A DNA stretch of 64,000 nt from Diphasiastrum complanatum (lineage: Eukaryota; Streptophyta; Lycopodiopsida; Lycopodiales; Lycopodiaceae): positions 15,858,770 to 15,922,769 of the forward strand of contig CM055114.1 of NCBI GenBank assembly GCA_029204225.1, read 5' to 3'. Under the pieces are notes generated by a model, which did not search any database, was not told where the DNA came from, and saw nothing but the letters and a program-made list of their open reading frames with translations. The position numbers were made by a program, and so were the translations under genes. This document shows, piece after piece, positions 10,285 through 22,249 of this stretch (its first letter is position 1; each line of letters starts with the position of its first letter).

Positions 10285-13200
10285 CAATCGAAGATCTGTA
10301 CAATCCTCGACTCATCAGAATCTAACTTCCTAGCATGGAAAGTTAAGACCTCGCTTATACTAAAGGGAGAAGGATTATTTCCCTGGATAGAGGGCACCGA
10401 GGAGATGCCTACAACAACAGACAAGGAGCTATGCGAATGGAGAGAGAAGAATGACAAGGCAGTAGCCATGTTATCTTCATCCATCGAGGATAGCCTGACT
10501 CTTGACCTGGCTACACTCTCTAAAGCAAAAGAGATGTGGGATACTTTACTCACAAGATTTCAGACAAAATCACGTAGTCAGATCATTCTACTCGAAGATC
10601 AGCTGACAAATCTTTAATGGGATGGCAAAGACCTCACTTCCTTTACCAGGAAGATGAAGGATCTGTTCCTTTCACTACACAATTCTGGAGCAGAAAATGC
10701 AGTATCAATAGAGAAACAGCTCACCTATTTGTTAAGAGCTTTACCAAGATCCTTCCAGACAACCAAAATGCTGACACTCAAAAAGGCAATTGTCGAGATT
10801 TGAGAAGAAGTCGAAGCTCGAGAGCACCTTGATCACAAGGATGCTTCTGACCAAGCCCTCTATAGCAATAAGGAGAAGACAAAGAAGCAATTCAAGACTA
10901 AGAGGGAGTCAAATCGAGAGCAAGATCGAGATCAGCAAACAGAAGGAGCCAGCAAAGGCAAATAGAAGAACAAAAAAAATCCAAAGCAACAGAGTGGGGA
11001 CAAGAAGATATGCATGAGATGCGAACACGAACGACATATTGTCGATTCGTATTGAGTGTATCCATTGTCATAAGAAGGGCCATGCAGCCATGGATTGTTG
11101 TCACAACCCAAGAAACAAACAAGCTCAAAGCAAATAGGAGAACAATAATAGTTCATCCTATGTCGAGGAGCCAGAGATCTCAAAGATGGGCGAAGAAAGA
11201 CTAAATCACAAAAATTTGACCGCCTACATCTATGTAGACATGTGTGTAGTATCAACACCTGACACACAAGAGATAATCCTTGATTCAAGAGCTATCTCAC
11301 ACTTTGTTACATCAAGACAGATCATGTCTAATTTTCAAAGTGTAGATCCATCAAGATTTATCATTCTAGGAGATGGATCAAAATATCAAGTGAATGGTAT
11401 TTGTTCATTGTGGCTCAACACTAACGGCAGAAACAGATGACTTGAAGATGTTCTGTGTGTGCCTACACTACAGCAGGACTTGCTATCATTGGCAAGAATA
11501 GCTGATGCAGGGATGCGTGTAACGTTCTCAGACGAAGCATGTAATGTTGGTGATGCAAGCACCAGTACACTGATCACTCAAGGTAGAAGAAAAGACAACT
11601 TGTATCACTTGAAGGTACGCCTACCTGCAGATCAAGTGCATCAAACCCATGATGATTCAACAGATATGGCACAGGAGACTATGCCATATGAATTCAATGG
11701 CACTATATCAAACAAAGCATCATGGAGCAATCATAGGGGTGAGCATCTAAAATGCAACCAGTTCGATGACCTGTGATGCATGTATGAAGGATAAGATGTC
11801 ACGTACTCCTTTTGTCAAGGACTCCTACAGAACTACAAAGATTCTGGAGCTTGTACATTCAGACATCTGTGGACCTTTCAACGTGATCTCAATAGGAGGC
11901 TTGAAATATTATATCACTTTTATTGATGATTATAGTAAGTTTTCCAGAGTCTACTTCATTCACAATAAATTAGAAGCATTTGACAAATTCACAGAGTATG
12001 TGAATTGGACAAAAAGATGCACAAGAAGTAAGGTGAAGCAAATCAGAACAGATCGGGGTGGAGAATACATCTCAAACCAATTCATTGATTTCTACAATGA
12101 TTGTGGAATCATTCACAGAAGAACTGCATGTTATACACCACAGCACAATGGTGTTGCAGAAAGAAAGAATAGGATCTAATGGAAGTTGTTAGGTGCATGA
12201 TGGCCTATTCGAAGGCTCCAAGAGTCTTGTGTGCTGAAGCAGTAGCTACAACTACTTACATTCAGAACAAGACATGAAAATTTGGTGTTCCTCACACAAC
12301 ACCACATGAATTATGGTAGGGTACAAAACCCAATCTTGACTCATATTCGAAACTTTAGCTGTGCAGCATATGCACATATTCCTGACAAGCTTCGAAATAA
12401 GCTTGATGAGAAAGCAGAACAGGAATATCTTGTAGGATATGACAATCATTCATCATATTACAGAGTCTATACAAGACACAAACACAGTGAAGACAATTAG
12501 AGACATCAAATTCGATGAGAGCAGAACAATGGCCAACAATGATCCTGTCAGTTATGAAGTTCTTGGAAGATAGTACTATGATTTACAAATTGTGATAGAG
12601 GGAGCAGAGAGCGAACACTCAGATGAAGATGTTTGAGTCACACCTCATTTGAGCGACAAATCAGACGAAGAAAGATTTGCAAACTAGCCTACTGCTACAA
12701 CACTTGTAAACCAAAATGGTTTTGGACCTAGCAGATCAGATAAAGACAAGAGCATTGCAGTACCTGAAGGATCTCCTAGAAGATCGACAAGAGAATAAAG
12801 AGTGCCAACAAGATTTGTGCTAGGCAGCGCAGCTTCTACGTAGAAGATTTTGTGGATTCAGTGGAGAACCACAGATATTCGAGGAAGCAATTGAATGTCT
12901 AGAGAAGGACAAATGGATCCAAGCCATGAATGAAGAGATGGAATCCATGATTGCATCATAGAGATGGATCTACTGCGTAGATCCGTGGTCACGAAGTGAC
13001 TTAACCTTCATTAGTTAAGAATGAGGTATGGACATTGCAGCCATTACCAGATAAACGAAAGATTGTGCAATGCAAGTGGGTATACAAGCTAAAGTATGGA
13101 CCGAATGGAGATATTTCTAAGTATAAAGCTAGACTTGTCGTGAAGGGGTTTTCTCAGAGATATGGTATTGACTATGCTGAGACCTTCTCTCCTGTCATGA

Positions 13201-14520
13201 AACATTCGTCCCTATGCCTACTATTTGCATATGCAGCTGTTGATGATCTCAGGATTCACATTGTGGACAAAAAGACAACATTCTTGCATGGTGAGCTAGA
13301 CAAAGACGTCTACACGGATCAACCTTCAAGTTATATTTCGAACTCACTTCCTAATTATGCATGTAGAATGCATAGGAGTATCTACGGTCTGAAGCAATCA
13401 GCGCAACAATGGTATAAGAAGAAAGATCAAGCCCTAAAATCCTTAGGATTCAAGCCACTAATAGTCAATTCCAATATTTATGTAAAAATTACAGATGGAA
13501 AATCATCATTGTAGCTGTATATGTGGACAACACTCTGATACTCTACAAAAGTGAGGAACTTATTGCCGAGGTGAAGTATGACATCTCGAAATATTTCGAG
13601 ATTGTAGACCTGGGAGAAGCCAGATGTTATCTTGGCTTACAGATTGACAGAGACTATGAGAAAGGTAAATTGTACCTTCATCAGTCTAGATATACTCAAA
13701 AGATCTTAGAAGTTTTTGGGATGCTGAATTGCAAAGGAGCAAATACTCCAATGCATGCAGGAAGAGTCCTGACAAATAAGGATTGTTGGAAGACTGATGA
13801 AGAAAGAGAATTGATGTAGCATACACCATACATGAAGCTGATCGGATCACTGATGTATCTTGCAGATAACACACATCCTAACATTGCTTATGCGATATTC
13901 AGGATGAGCTAATTTTGTACTAATTCAGGCTCAACTCATTGGAAGATTGCGAAACGAATCTTGCAATACCTTCAATTAACGAAAGATTTTGGATTGTGTT
14001 ATTTTCATGATGCAGGGTTCCAAATGCTTTCCTACAGTGATGCAAGCTGGTCATCTCTCAAGGATGACTTCAAAAGTATCTCAGGAGGATGCACCATTGC
14101 GTCAGGAGCAACAATTCTCTAGGTTAGCAAGAAGCAGACCATTGTGACTCAGTCATCCTATGAAGCAGGGTACGTAGCAGCAGCAAAGATGGCCAATGAG
14201 ATCATTTGGCTCCAAGAGTTCCTTGATGAACTAGGTGAAATGAGAAATGAACCTCTGGTTTTGTAGATGGACAATACATCCGCAATACATCTGATAAAGG
14301 ATCCTGTGTATCACTCAAGGATGAAACACATCGCAATCAAGTACCACTTGATAAGGGATCTGATTAGGAAGAAGATGATCCAAACTACTTTCATTGGAAT
14401 GAAAGAGATGGTTGTTGACATTTTCAAAAAGGCCTTAGACAAAGGTCTGTTTGAGAAACAGAGGAGCAGTCTTGGAGTCATCAAGCTATCATGCTTTGAG
14501 AGGGAGCCAAAAAAACAAAA
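10285..14520 (+). pseudogene. D1: decayed copia gag-pol
   Basis: Gag, protease, integrase, RT and RNase H pieces follow in order but are broken by many stops and shifts. The gag start is lost: similarity to D2 begins near 10285. A zinc knuckle CIHCHKKGHAAMDC is encoded at 11057-11098; an upstream knuckle is damaged. Integrase (11766-12179) keeps HSD, RTDRGGEY and GVAERKNR. RT spans about 13035-13820; the active site reads YVDN rather than YVDD, which would inactivate it. RNase H lies around 14030-14460. The frame ends in a purine-rich tract at the 3' LTR border. There is no 5' LTR: the copy is 5'-truncated against the repeats at 9.7-10.2 kb. It differs from A and B in carrying two zinc knuckles. 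Confidence 0.85.
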
Positions 14521-15300
14521 CGTTTTTATTACCAAAGTTTTGCTAGCTTTCAATTCTCAATTTGACGAAAAGACATGACACAAAATCCTTTGTGCTCCAA
14601 AGAAACCAAGAAGATCAACCAAGTACCATGAAGTACAAATCCTTGATTTGATATGCTCAACAGAAAAGCTTTAGGACGTGGCTAATCCACCACTCTTGTA
14701 ATCCATGATTAGTTATAGATGTTTAATCTGTCTGATCAGGGATGTTACTCGATGCAACACGAAAAAGTTCACAAAAGATATACATTTTGCTAGATGCATC
14801 AAATATACACACACAGACATAAAGACAAAAATATACAGAATACATGTCCGCCTATGAGCGAAACAATTTTGTAAGAGGATCAATAGATCCAAGAAGTCCG
14901 CTAGTAAGCGAGATGCTATTTGTGGGTGAAAATTATTTCTCTCACACCAATGCGTTGTGTGGGTTTGTCACACAGTGCTCAAAATCAAGAGGATCAATAG
15001 ATGATATTGTAGCGATTATGCACATATTATTCTAAATTTTGTCTGATCTTGAATGAATTGTTGTCTGCTATTGTTCATGTCTCTTATTTACTTGTTAAAT
15101 CAATTCCGCACACTGGTTCAATCTTGTTGAATGTTGTATTAATCTATAACGTAGTTCAGCAGTGTCTGTCTACATTCTGGAGGATTACATGAATGATATA
15201 GCAAACAGTAACCATTAATCATATCCGAACTCCATCCAAATTGATTTCGTTCACAATTGTTTTCGCTTCGTGATTACTTCGCTTCAACAATATCAATCTC
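14521..15300 (+). repeat. D1 3' LTR (partial, old)
   Basis: Aligns with the D2 5' LTR (22250-23282) through blocks such as TTGCTAGCTTTCA, GTGGCTAATCC, the CTCTCACxCCAA/GCG region, the CTACATTCTGGAGGA block and GAACTCCATCCAAA. The first dinucleotide reads CG instead of TG. The 3' end fades into a TTCG-rich stretch (about 15240-15365), so the border is approximate. Confidence 0.7.
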
Positions 15301-15429
15301 AGAGCTCGTTCAAGTTTTGCTTCGCTTCGTTTCATTTCGTCCAATTTTGTTTTGTTTCGTTACAGAGCCTAATTGATTTTTGCACAATTATTTTCTAATT
15401 CAAACTCAATCTTTCTATCATTGATGATA

Positions 15430-16080
15430 ATGATGCGATTTCAGTAGAGGTCACCTTTGATGTTCGCATCTGAGAGTCGCCCTGATGGAAGGAGCTAATT
15501 CTAGCAGCACTGGTGTACTTCTAATGTAATCCTAATGTCCTCCTGCACATATAAGATTCTGGCATGCAATCATAATATACCAAACCGTAGTCCTAGCCTG
15601 AAAAATTGTTTGTCCTTGACTAGTTTACAGAATTGCTTAAAAGCAATATGTCCAAAAGCAATGTGTTCTCCATTCAAGGCTCTGAGCAAATATCCCATAT
15701 TTTTATTAGAAATTGTATACTCTTGCTCCGGTAAGAAGATTGAAGGAAGAGCAAAATGGACGAAGAGCTTGAGATTGGGGTCTCTGATATAAGAGAGTTT
15801 ATATCCCATCTTCTCCAGATATGTTTTCTCTTAAAAAACTTCGCTTCGGATGTTGAAATTAGGCTTGGTAACTGGGATACTATCGTCCATAGGCAAGCCT
15901 AGTGCACGATAGTAAAGTCCCTCTGTGATGACCACCTCTTGATTACGGACAATGGTGGAAATGTGTCCATTCTCTGTTTCCTTTAAATTCTAAATCAGCT
16001 CATGACATAAGTCTGTTAAAATCATTGATGGATCAAATTGAAGAAGCCCTTCAATTCGAGCTCATATGGCCAGAGGTTGC
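15430..16080 (-). pseudogene. K3: decayed accessory ORF 3' of a gypsy element
   Basis: Read on the minus strand from about 16080, a coding pattern with stops runs down to about 15430. It has a NGHISTIVRNQEVVITEG block and GLPMDD, then a YTISNKNMGYLLRALNGEH-like segment. The V-R-(x)-x-E-V...LGLP pattern resembles the 'putative plant transposon protein' domain found in plant LTR elements; that is by memory of the family and remains inference. It lies downstream, on the same strand, of the gypsy integrase tail at 16842-17080, a usual place for an accessory ORF. Stops occur near 16010 and 15835, among others. Non-functional. Confidence 0.45.
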
Positions 16081-16379
16081 AAAACCGGTAAAACTGATTT
16101 TGGATGAGTTTTGAAGACGATGGCCATGATGATGATAGCATACAAAGCAGTGTTAATAGTCATGAACGTGTTGGATCGTAAGGAAAACAGGAGCTTATTA
16201 ACGATCGCGAACAAAATAGAAGTGTTTGAAGTGTCCGGCATATTAATGATATATTGGCGGATTAGACCAGTACTTAATAGAAAGTGTCCTCCTAATATTG
16301 AAGGTACAGTCCTTAAAAAATAACGTCTAAAAGTACTAAATGTAAATAGCTTCTTTGCAAGATAAACTTGCAGAATATC

Positions 16380-16800
16380 GCGAAACCATGTGTCGCAATT
16401 TTTGCTTACCAAAAATGTTAAGTATACTAACATAAGAAATTCCACATTAGTGTCGCATTTTCGCTAGGCATAATGGGAATTATACGTGGAGCGAAGGTGT
16501 CGGGTTTTTCACATATTTCTTATAGGTTGGAAACAAGCTAAACACATGTTGGAAACAAATATAAACAGTGTTGGCATTTTCGACAAAATGAAAGCAACAA
16601 GTGGGACGTGGAAAACATATTAACAAAAGTGTCAGATTTTTTGCGTATTTCTTATGGCGAAAACAATTATCTGGTGTTGCATTTTTTGGAAATAATGCAT
16701 GGTGAAATAATAATACTGTGTCGCAATTTTCAGCACAGGTAAAACGATGAACTTTGCAAACTTATATGGAACAATAATTGTCGCATATTTCACATTCTTC
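16380..16800. repeat. Degenerate array of a TGTCGCA(A/T)TTTT motif
   Basis: About eight variants of the motif occur every 38-71 bases, starting near 16389, 16449, 16497, 16568, 16628, 16673, 16711 and 16778. Spacers are AT-rich and only partly alike. The array lies between the gypsy pol end and the accessory ORF. It might be an old minisatellite or a cis element of the gypsy transcript. Confidence 0.5.
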
Positions 16801-16841
16801 GCAAAAATCGTGAAGCTTTTCTTGCTATTTCTGTTCAGAAA

Positions 16842-17080
16842 TTAGTCGTAGTATCTCTTCACTCTTGATCCATTTACTCAGGTATCAAGTAAATGTCCTT
16901 CAAGATCTGCTAACTGTAATGATCCATTGTTAAAGACTTCAACGACCTTGTAAGGTCCCATCCATCTTGTGTGTAATTTCTCTGAAAACAACATGTGTCT
17001 GTTGTCATACAAAAGCACATAGTCTCCACGTTTGATTTTGATCTTTTTGATCGATTGATTAAAATTATCTAATCTAGGAC
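16842..17080 (-). pseudogene. Ty3/gypsy integrase C-terminal fragment
   Basis: The minus strand encodes the end of a gypsy pol: a KIKRGDYVLLYDNR block, then KLHTRWMGPYKVVEV, then a SLQLADLEG segment and an SRVKRYYD end. This GDxVL...WxGPYxV pattern is characteristic of the integrase C-terminal region of plant gypsy elements. One in-frame TGA interrupts it near 16878 before the terminal TAA at 16842-16844. The 5' part is absent: at 17080 the sequence switches to the B-like copia leader. It is the only gypsy pol in the window. Confidence 0.85.
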
Positions 17081-18240
17081 CCTAAAACACTTCTATCTTG
17101 ACCCTGGCTGGTCTCCAAGCATAGAAAGGAAGATTGAGACACATGCAACACTTTGCACACACTAAGAATGGATTACAAACTCAAACCAACCTAAACACAC
17201 TCTTGCTTAAGCTCTCAAACTTTCTGCAAGTGACCAAATCAAGTTGTGGTGTGAAGAGCTACTTGCATTCTTAGAAAATACACAAGACTTGGCTGCCAAG
17301 ATACCTAGAATTGAACAAAATTGATCAACACTAAGATATTGATTCAACCTGTAAAACCACATGTAAACCACACTTCTAATAAACTCCATCAAGTGATAAA
17401 TACAAGCTTTAGAGGTGAATGACAGGTCACACTTAGTGAATCACAAGACTAGCTTCACTAGCTTGTCAAATCTTGATGTTTAGATGTAGATCTAAGATCA
17501 CTTCACATAAGCATATTCCTCAACCTGTTAAGAACCTGAAAACACATTTGCATAATGGCTAAAACCTTCCAACAAATGCTCCAATCAAATTACATAAGGA
17601 GAGTTACTTACATGCTCAACAAAGAACACCAAAATTTATGCCAAAATTGATGACAATCTTTACAATATGCCCTTCACAATGGAGCTTACAATATGTTCAC
17701 CCAAAAGGGGGATCTTTCATCCAAATGGGAGCTTTGCTCAGCCTTTAGGAGAATTACAAACTCACTCAAAAGAGCATTTGTCATCCACTTAAGGAGAGTG
17801 TTTATCCCAAAAAAAGGAGATTGTCAACGATAGAATGAAAAGAACATTGTTAGTATTGAATATGCACAAGCCTCACAATCAACAAATGATTAGATGTGAT
17901 GATCTGATCCAAAATAGCTTCTTTTCAACCTTTGATCTTCGATAGACCTGAAATATGCTTTTGATCCACAAGTTCAACTCACAAAACAAAGGTTAGTGAG
18001 ATTTGATCAATCATGCAATGCATAATTATGCTAGAACTTGATCAAACATCCAAATATCACCATAAATGGAGATCTTACTTTAAATAGGAGCCAACTAGCT
18101 CTGATACCATGTGAAAAAAATGGATCTTGGATGGATCCAAACTCCCAAAATACTTGGCTAAGATCTTTGCACAACAAGCTACAAAAGCTAGAAATGGCAA
18201 AGCATCCTAATGCTACCTTTGATGTTGAAATATTGGAAAA
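17081..18240 (-). mobile_element. B-like copia fragment: leader plus start of LTR
   Basis: On the minus strand this matches the untranslated leader of element B (49441-50500), reaching the primer-binding site GCTCTGATACCA (18098-18109, shown on the plus strand) and then an LTR terminus TGTGAAAAAA at 18110. The leader is similar to B but carries small indels. The LTR part soon diverges, so it comes from a sister subfamily. It abuts the gypsy fragment on its left without target-site evidence. No coding content: the antisense frame that is open in B is broken here. Confidence 0.75.
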
Positions 18241-18429
18241 ATCTATCTAATGTTGTAAGTAGGGGTCCTAAAAATGCCAAAGATGAATTGAGCTCTTTTG
18301 GCTTAGTAAAGACTCATCTTAGAATAAAATATTCAAGGTAGGTAGAAGTAGAAACTCTAGCTACTATAGGAACTACCATTTGTACTTTGCATGACACATT
18401 TAATGCTTGAAAATACTAGGTGGCACAAT
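18241..18429. other. Unassigned junction sequence
   Basis: This stretch lies between the B-like LTR and the G gag-protease remnant. It may be the rest of the B-like LTR or the end of the G protease region. Too diverged to place. Confidence 0.3.
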
Positions 18430-19514
18430 TAGACATATTCCCTATGCCTTCAATAGCACACTCATGATCATTTATTGTGTATGGACTTCTTGGCTCCTTC
18501 ATAAGGTGTCATGGATGAAAAAGAATGTTTGGAACTACACATATGTGAGGAAGCAAGACTGTCGATATACCACGAACCATCCTTCTTGAAAGGTGATGAA
18601 GAAAAACTCGAGACCATGAGAGATCCCTCTTCATCACTTGCATAAGAATCTTCCTTCTCTTCATTGAAAATGTTGGCTTGATTGAATTGACTCTTCTTTT
18701 TGAAGTAATTGGTGGCATAATGCCCCTTCTTGCCACAAAAGAAACACTTGCTGTTTTTCTTCTTCTTCTTGGATGTGGAAGCTTGAGAGGATTCATCCTC
18801 TTCTTCTTTCCCCTTGGAAATAAGATTGTTCTTGCTTGAAGAGGGTTGGTGTTGATTCTTACTTCTTGACTTGTGCTTGTCTTTGGTAAAGAGGGCCTTA
18901 CCATCAATGTTGAGAGAGTCTTTCCATTTTCAAGAGTTTATACTCTTGTCTTGATTCTTCAGAAATGAGCACACTTTGGAGTGCTTCCAAACTTGGTAGC
19001 TCCTCCTTAATGGCATAAATTTGAACAAGGTTGTCATATCCCTCCTTTAACCCATTAACTATGACTTGAACAAGTTCATTTTGGCTGATGGAGTTCCTAT
19101 GCATGACAATTCTCTATGGAGGTCTTTAACTCTCATTACCTAAGCTGAAGCACTTTCATCACTTCTCTGTACACTTTGAAAATTTTGGTTTCTTAGTGTT
19201 AGAAGTCTAGAAGTATTCTTTGCCTCATAGATGGACTTGAGGGTATCCCAAGCATCTTTGGCATTAGTACAAGCACCAATTTATCTTAAGATGTCATTTG
19301 AGACATTCATTTTAATATAATGCATAGCCATCCTAGCTTTTTTTTTGTACTTTGGAATTTCTTGAGGATTTTGTGGTTCTTCCTCAATACCAAGTGCAAG
19401 ATCCATCACATCTTGTAGAATTAAGATAGATTCCATCCTAACCCTCCAGTTTGAGTAATTGGAGGTTAACAATCTTTCACTTGCCTCTAATAGAAAGACA
19501 CCCATTGAAGACAT
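18430..19514 (-). pseudogene. G: decayed copia gag and protease start
   Basis: Translation from ATG at 19512-19514 gives a copia gag N-terminus with LEASERL and SNYSNWRVRMES, close in plan to A and B. Open pieces (19281-19514, 18904-19104, 18509-18907) are separated by stops and a shift. The zinc knuckle reads CFFCGKKGHYATNY, with Tyr in place of the last Cys. The protease motif reads DSLASSHM where DSGASSHM is expected, so the catalytic loop glycine is lost. Similarity fades beyond the protease start near 18430, so integrase, RT and RNase H are missing. The upstream neighbours on the minus strand are its leader, primer site and partial LTR. Confidence 0.8.
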
Positions 19515-20242
19515 AAAGAATGTTGGAAATAAAAAAAAAAATGGATGAAAAAATTGCTTATCTTCTCACTAAAGGAACCAATCAAGGGTAAAAAACCAAA
19601 TCTTATGTAAGACTAAGCAAAAAATTGTGAGATAGATCTCACTAGTTTGACAATCTCTCTAAAACAAGATTTGAATCATCAAAAAAGATGAAGTATGGAA
19701 AAAGTTATGGTTCTCTGAATTTCACACGTATGAAATACTCCAAAAATGTCAAATTGACTCAAATACAACCTATTTGTATGAAACAATTTGCCTAGAACCT
19801 CTAAATTTTGCCTAAATCACATATACATGAGATTGGTCAACTTTTGGGTGATTTTTGAAATGACATGTACACAAGATTTGCCACAGGTCTAGGGGCCCTA
19901 CCTATGACTATTCAAAAGCTTATAACTTTTGATTGGCTTATCCAACTGTCATGATTCAAATTGCATCAGATTCTACACATTTCTAGCTTTCTAGTGGGTT
20001 AATTTGCATGCAATTCGGATTTAAGGTGAGAGAGAACCACCAAACTGAAATTGGTCTGATTTCACACGTGCCTACACCTGAAATTCCGTACAGTACCTGA
20101 TCTAGACCGATCAAAGTGGTTTGAGGCTCAAAATCACCAAAAACTTGCAAACTAGCTAGGAATTAGAATCTAACAATTTCTAGCTTAAAATCTGATCAAA
20201 TTTGCAAACTTTTTTATTAGATTTGCTTGTAAATCTTAGGTT
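19515..20242 (-). other. Leader region of element G
   Basis: Untranslated spacer between the G primer-binding site and its gag start, equivalent to the leaders of A (4356-4952) and B. It holds G-box variants at about 19716 (CACACGTATG) and 20044 (CACACGTGCC). No gene seen. Confidence 0.55.
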
Positions 20243-20255
20243 GGCTTTGATACCA
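20243..20255 (-). promoter_or_regulatory. Primer-binding site, element G
   Basis: On the minus strand this reads TGGTATCAAAGCC, one base different from the A and B site, and it follows the LTR end directly. It marks the 5' side of the G internal region. Confidence 0.75.
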
Positions 20256-20627
20256 TGTAAAATTCACACGTGTGGGATTCTCTACACATGTACTTTTGAT
20301 CTCCTAAGCCCAATAATACCATAAAGATCAAACTAGCATTGATTGACAAGAGAAAAGCTGATCATACAAGAAATGTTATTGTGTTACAGACAAGATCTAT
20401 CAACAAAATATGAAACTAAGTACAATAAATGACTCAACTCAGCTAGAGAGAGAATATGAATGTACAAACTCGAGTAGAGAGAGAGAGGGCACAAAGAGCT
20501 TAGTCTCCAAATGTGCATTACACACAAAAATCATCATCTTCTCAATGAGAGTACATCACATATATATAGATCCATGGACTCTCCTGGATCAAGTACATCC
20601 ATGAGTCTAGTACAGTCCAGCAGGCCT
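20256..20627 (-). repeat. Partial LTR of element G
   Basis: Minus-strand LTR end next to the primer site, with CACACGTGTG near its inner end and a TATATATA box around 20560-20568. It is cut at 20627, where an LTR of family C begins in the same orientation. AGAGAGAG tracts lie near 20446 and 20475. Confidence 0.6.
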
Positions 20628-21303
20628 TCACACTTGTGGATTGTCCACAACATGTACTTGTGATCTCCTAAGGTGTGTAGATGCACCAAGATGAAGATTA
20701 GATTGAGATTCAAGATCAGTCTTCGATCCTATGGCAAAAACACACTACTACATGCATCCGAACACTTCCAACTCTCACTCACACGTGTAGGAAGTATTCA
20801 AAAAATAATCTAAGTAAAAACAAACTGCTCTCCTTGGGTAGAGAGAGAAAAAACATCATGAGCTCTCGGGTAGAGAGAGAAAGCTAGAAATCCAATAACT
20901 CACAAATCCATAAAATCACCAAATCAATTAGCTTCAAAATGAGGAGTACAATGATACTAGTAGATCCATGAGCTACCACTATGCTTAACTATGATTGGAC
21001 CATACTTTGTCACCTCTTGATCCTATTGGACCATTGACCCATGTACCTCTTAATACTATTGGACTATATTCAAGCACACCTCAATTTTCTATTGGACCTC
21101 ACAAGGTTCCACCTCTAAATCCTATTGGACCTCTTGAAATTCATCAAACAAAAGCATTACACTTGTCTACACTCTAATTGGCACAAGTTTAGCCTCTTAC
21201 TCTATTTTGGCTCAATAGTGGCATTACAAGTGGAAATGCATAATTTTCCATCTATGCCAAATTTGTTCCTATTAACATCCTACAACTAGATGCTTGATGT
21301 AAA
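20628..21303 (-). repeat. LTR of family C, minus strand, ends missing
   Basis: Close match to the plus-strand LTR at 30688-31379, lacking about 10 bases at its 3' end and about 55 bases at its 5' end. The 60-codon shadow frames in both copies are nearly the same, which shows the high identity. It contains four to five inverted CCAAT boxes (CCTATTGGACC type) between about 20993 and 21140. No primer site or internal region adjoins it. Confidence 0.8.
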
Positions 21304-22245
21304 GTGCCGATAATTCTTCTTCTTCAAACACATGTTTCTCTTCAAAACCCTTAGGCACGATGGCGTCGAACTGCTTCCGTGATTTCACAGCTTGGTCGAC
21401 CCAAAGTGTGGCTGGAGCATCTCAAAGGGCACAGGGCTTTGGGACATTTCAAAAACTTTGGAGGCCCCAAGGGGGTCGGAATCAACGAACATATCCATAA
21501 AGTATTGTGTGTTTGGTGAAACAGCTTTGGTGTGTGGGGTTGAGGCGGCCTGGGCAGCTATAATGGGAATGGTAGCCCCAATAGTCACAGACTATCCTTG
21601 AGTGGAAGCAGAGGTGAGGAAAGCATCAGAGGTGGGAAGAATAGGAAGTTCAGTGCGAGTAGCAGCAGGAGGTGGAAGCGCAGCTGACGATGTATGCTAG
21701 TACAACGTTGGAAGGCGAGTCATGAATAACGATATCGCTGCATGGACGATGTCGACTATGTGAACTGGAGGCCTGGAGGGATGACTCAGCCAGTGCTTCT
21801 TCATAAACCGAAAGTACAGAATCCACGTGGAAGTCATGAATTTTGTTTTCAAGGTGGGAGGCCGCTAGAAGAGACAACAAGGAGCTAGTAACGAACTGTT
21901 GCTTGGTATTACTCTTAATAGCTCATTTGAGCTCACCAGAAATAGTCTTGAGCCAATTATATGGTTCAAGAGGGGCCTTGGCTAACTTGGCATAGGACTC
22001 AACTATCCTATGGAGGATCCGAGGAGTGATGCGGTCTTTCCTGAGGTTGCCAACCATCAGAAAGTTATTCAAAAGCTGGGAAACAGCTTGTATGACAAGC
22101 TTAATGATGGCCTCTAGAAGATATCCGTCGTTGGTCCAGTGCAAATCTAGGTCGATGTAAGGATTAATAGCCTATTTGGCCTATTTATGGTTGGGTGAGG
22201 CTTGTGTACCAAACACTATGCCTATAGCAGCAAGGGTGAAGAAAC
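21304..22245 (-). pseudogene. K2: decayed relative of K1
   Basis: Minus-strand coding region aligned with K1. The shared core, from about 22190 to 21830, has a NDGYLLEAII block, QLLNNFL and RKDRITP followed by RIVESY. Two in-frame TAG codons lie just upstream of the core and a TGA at 21923-21925, all in one frame (21650-22215), so this part has decayed by stops rather than shifts. Downstream it becomes less clear but ends near 21310 with an acidic FEEEELS-like segment. It touches the D2 LTR at 22250. Protein function unknown; see K1. Confidence 0.5.
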
Positions 22246-22249
22246 AAAA

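Noticed and set aside
20995-21177. A 60-codon frame nearly identical to one at 30866-31048
   Set aside because: Both are shadows of the family C LTR and its repeated CCAAT boxes. Similarity reflects LTR identity.
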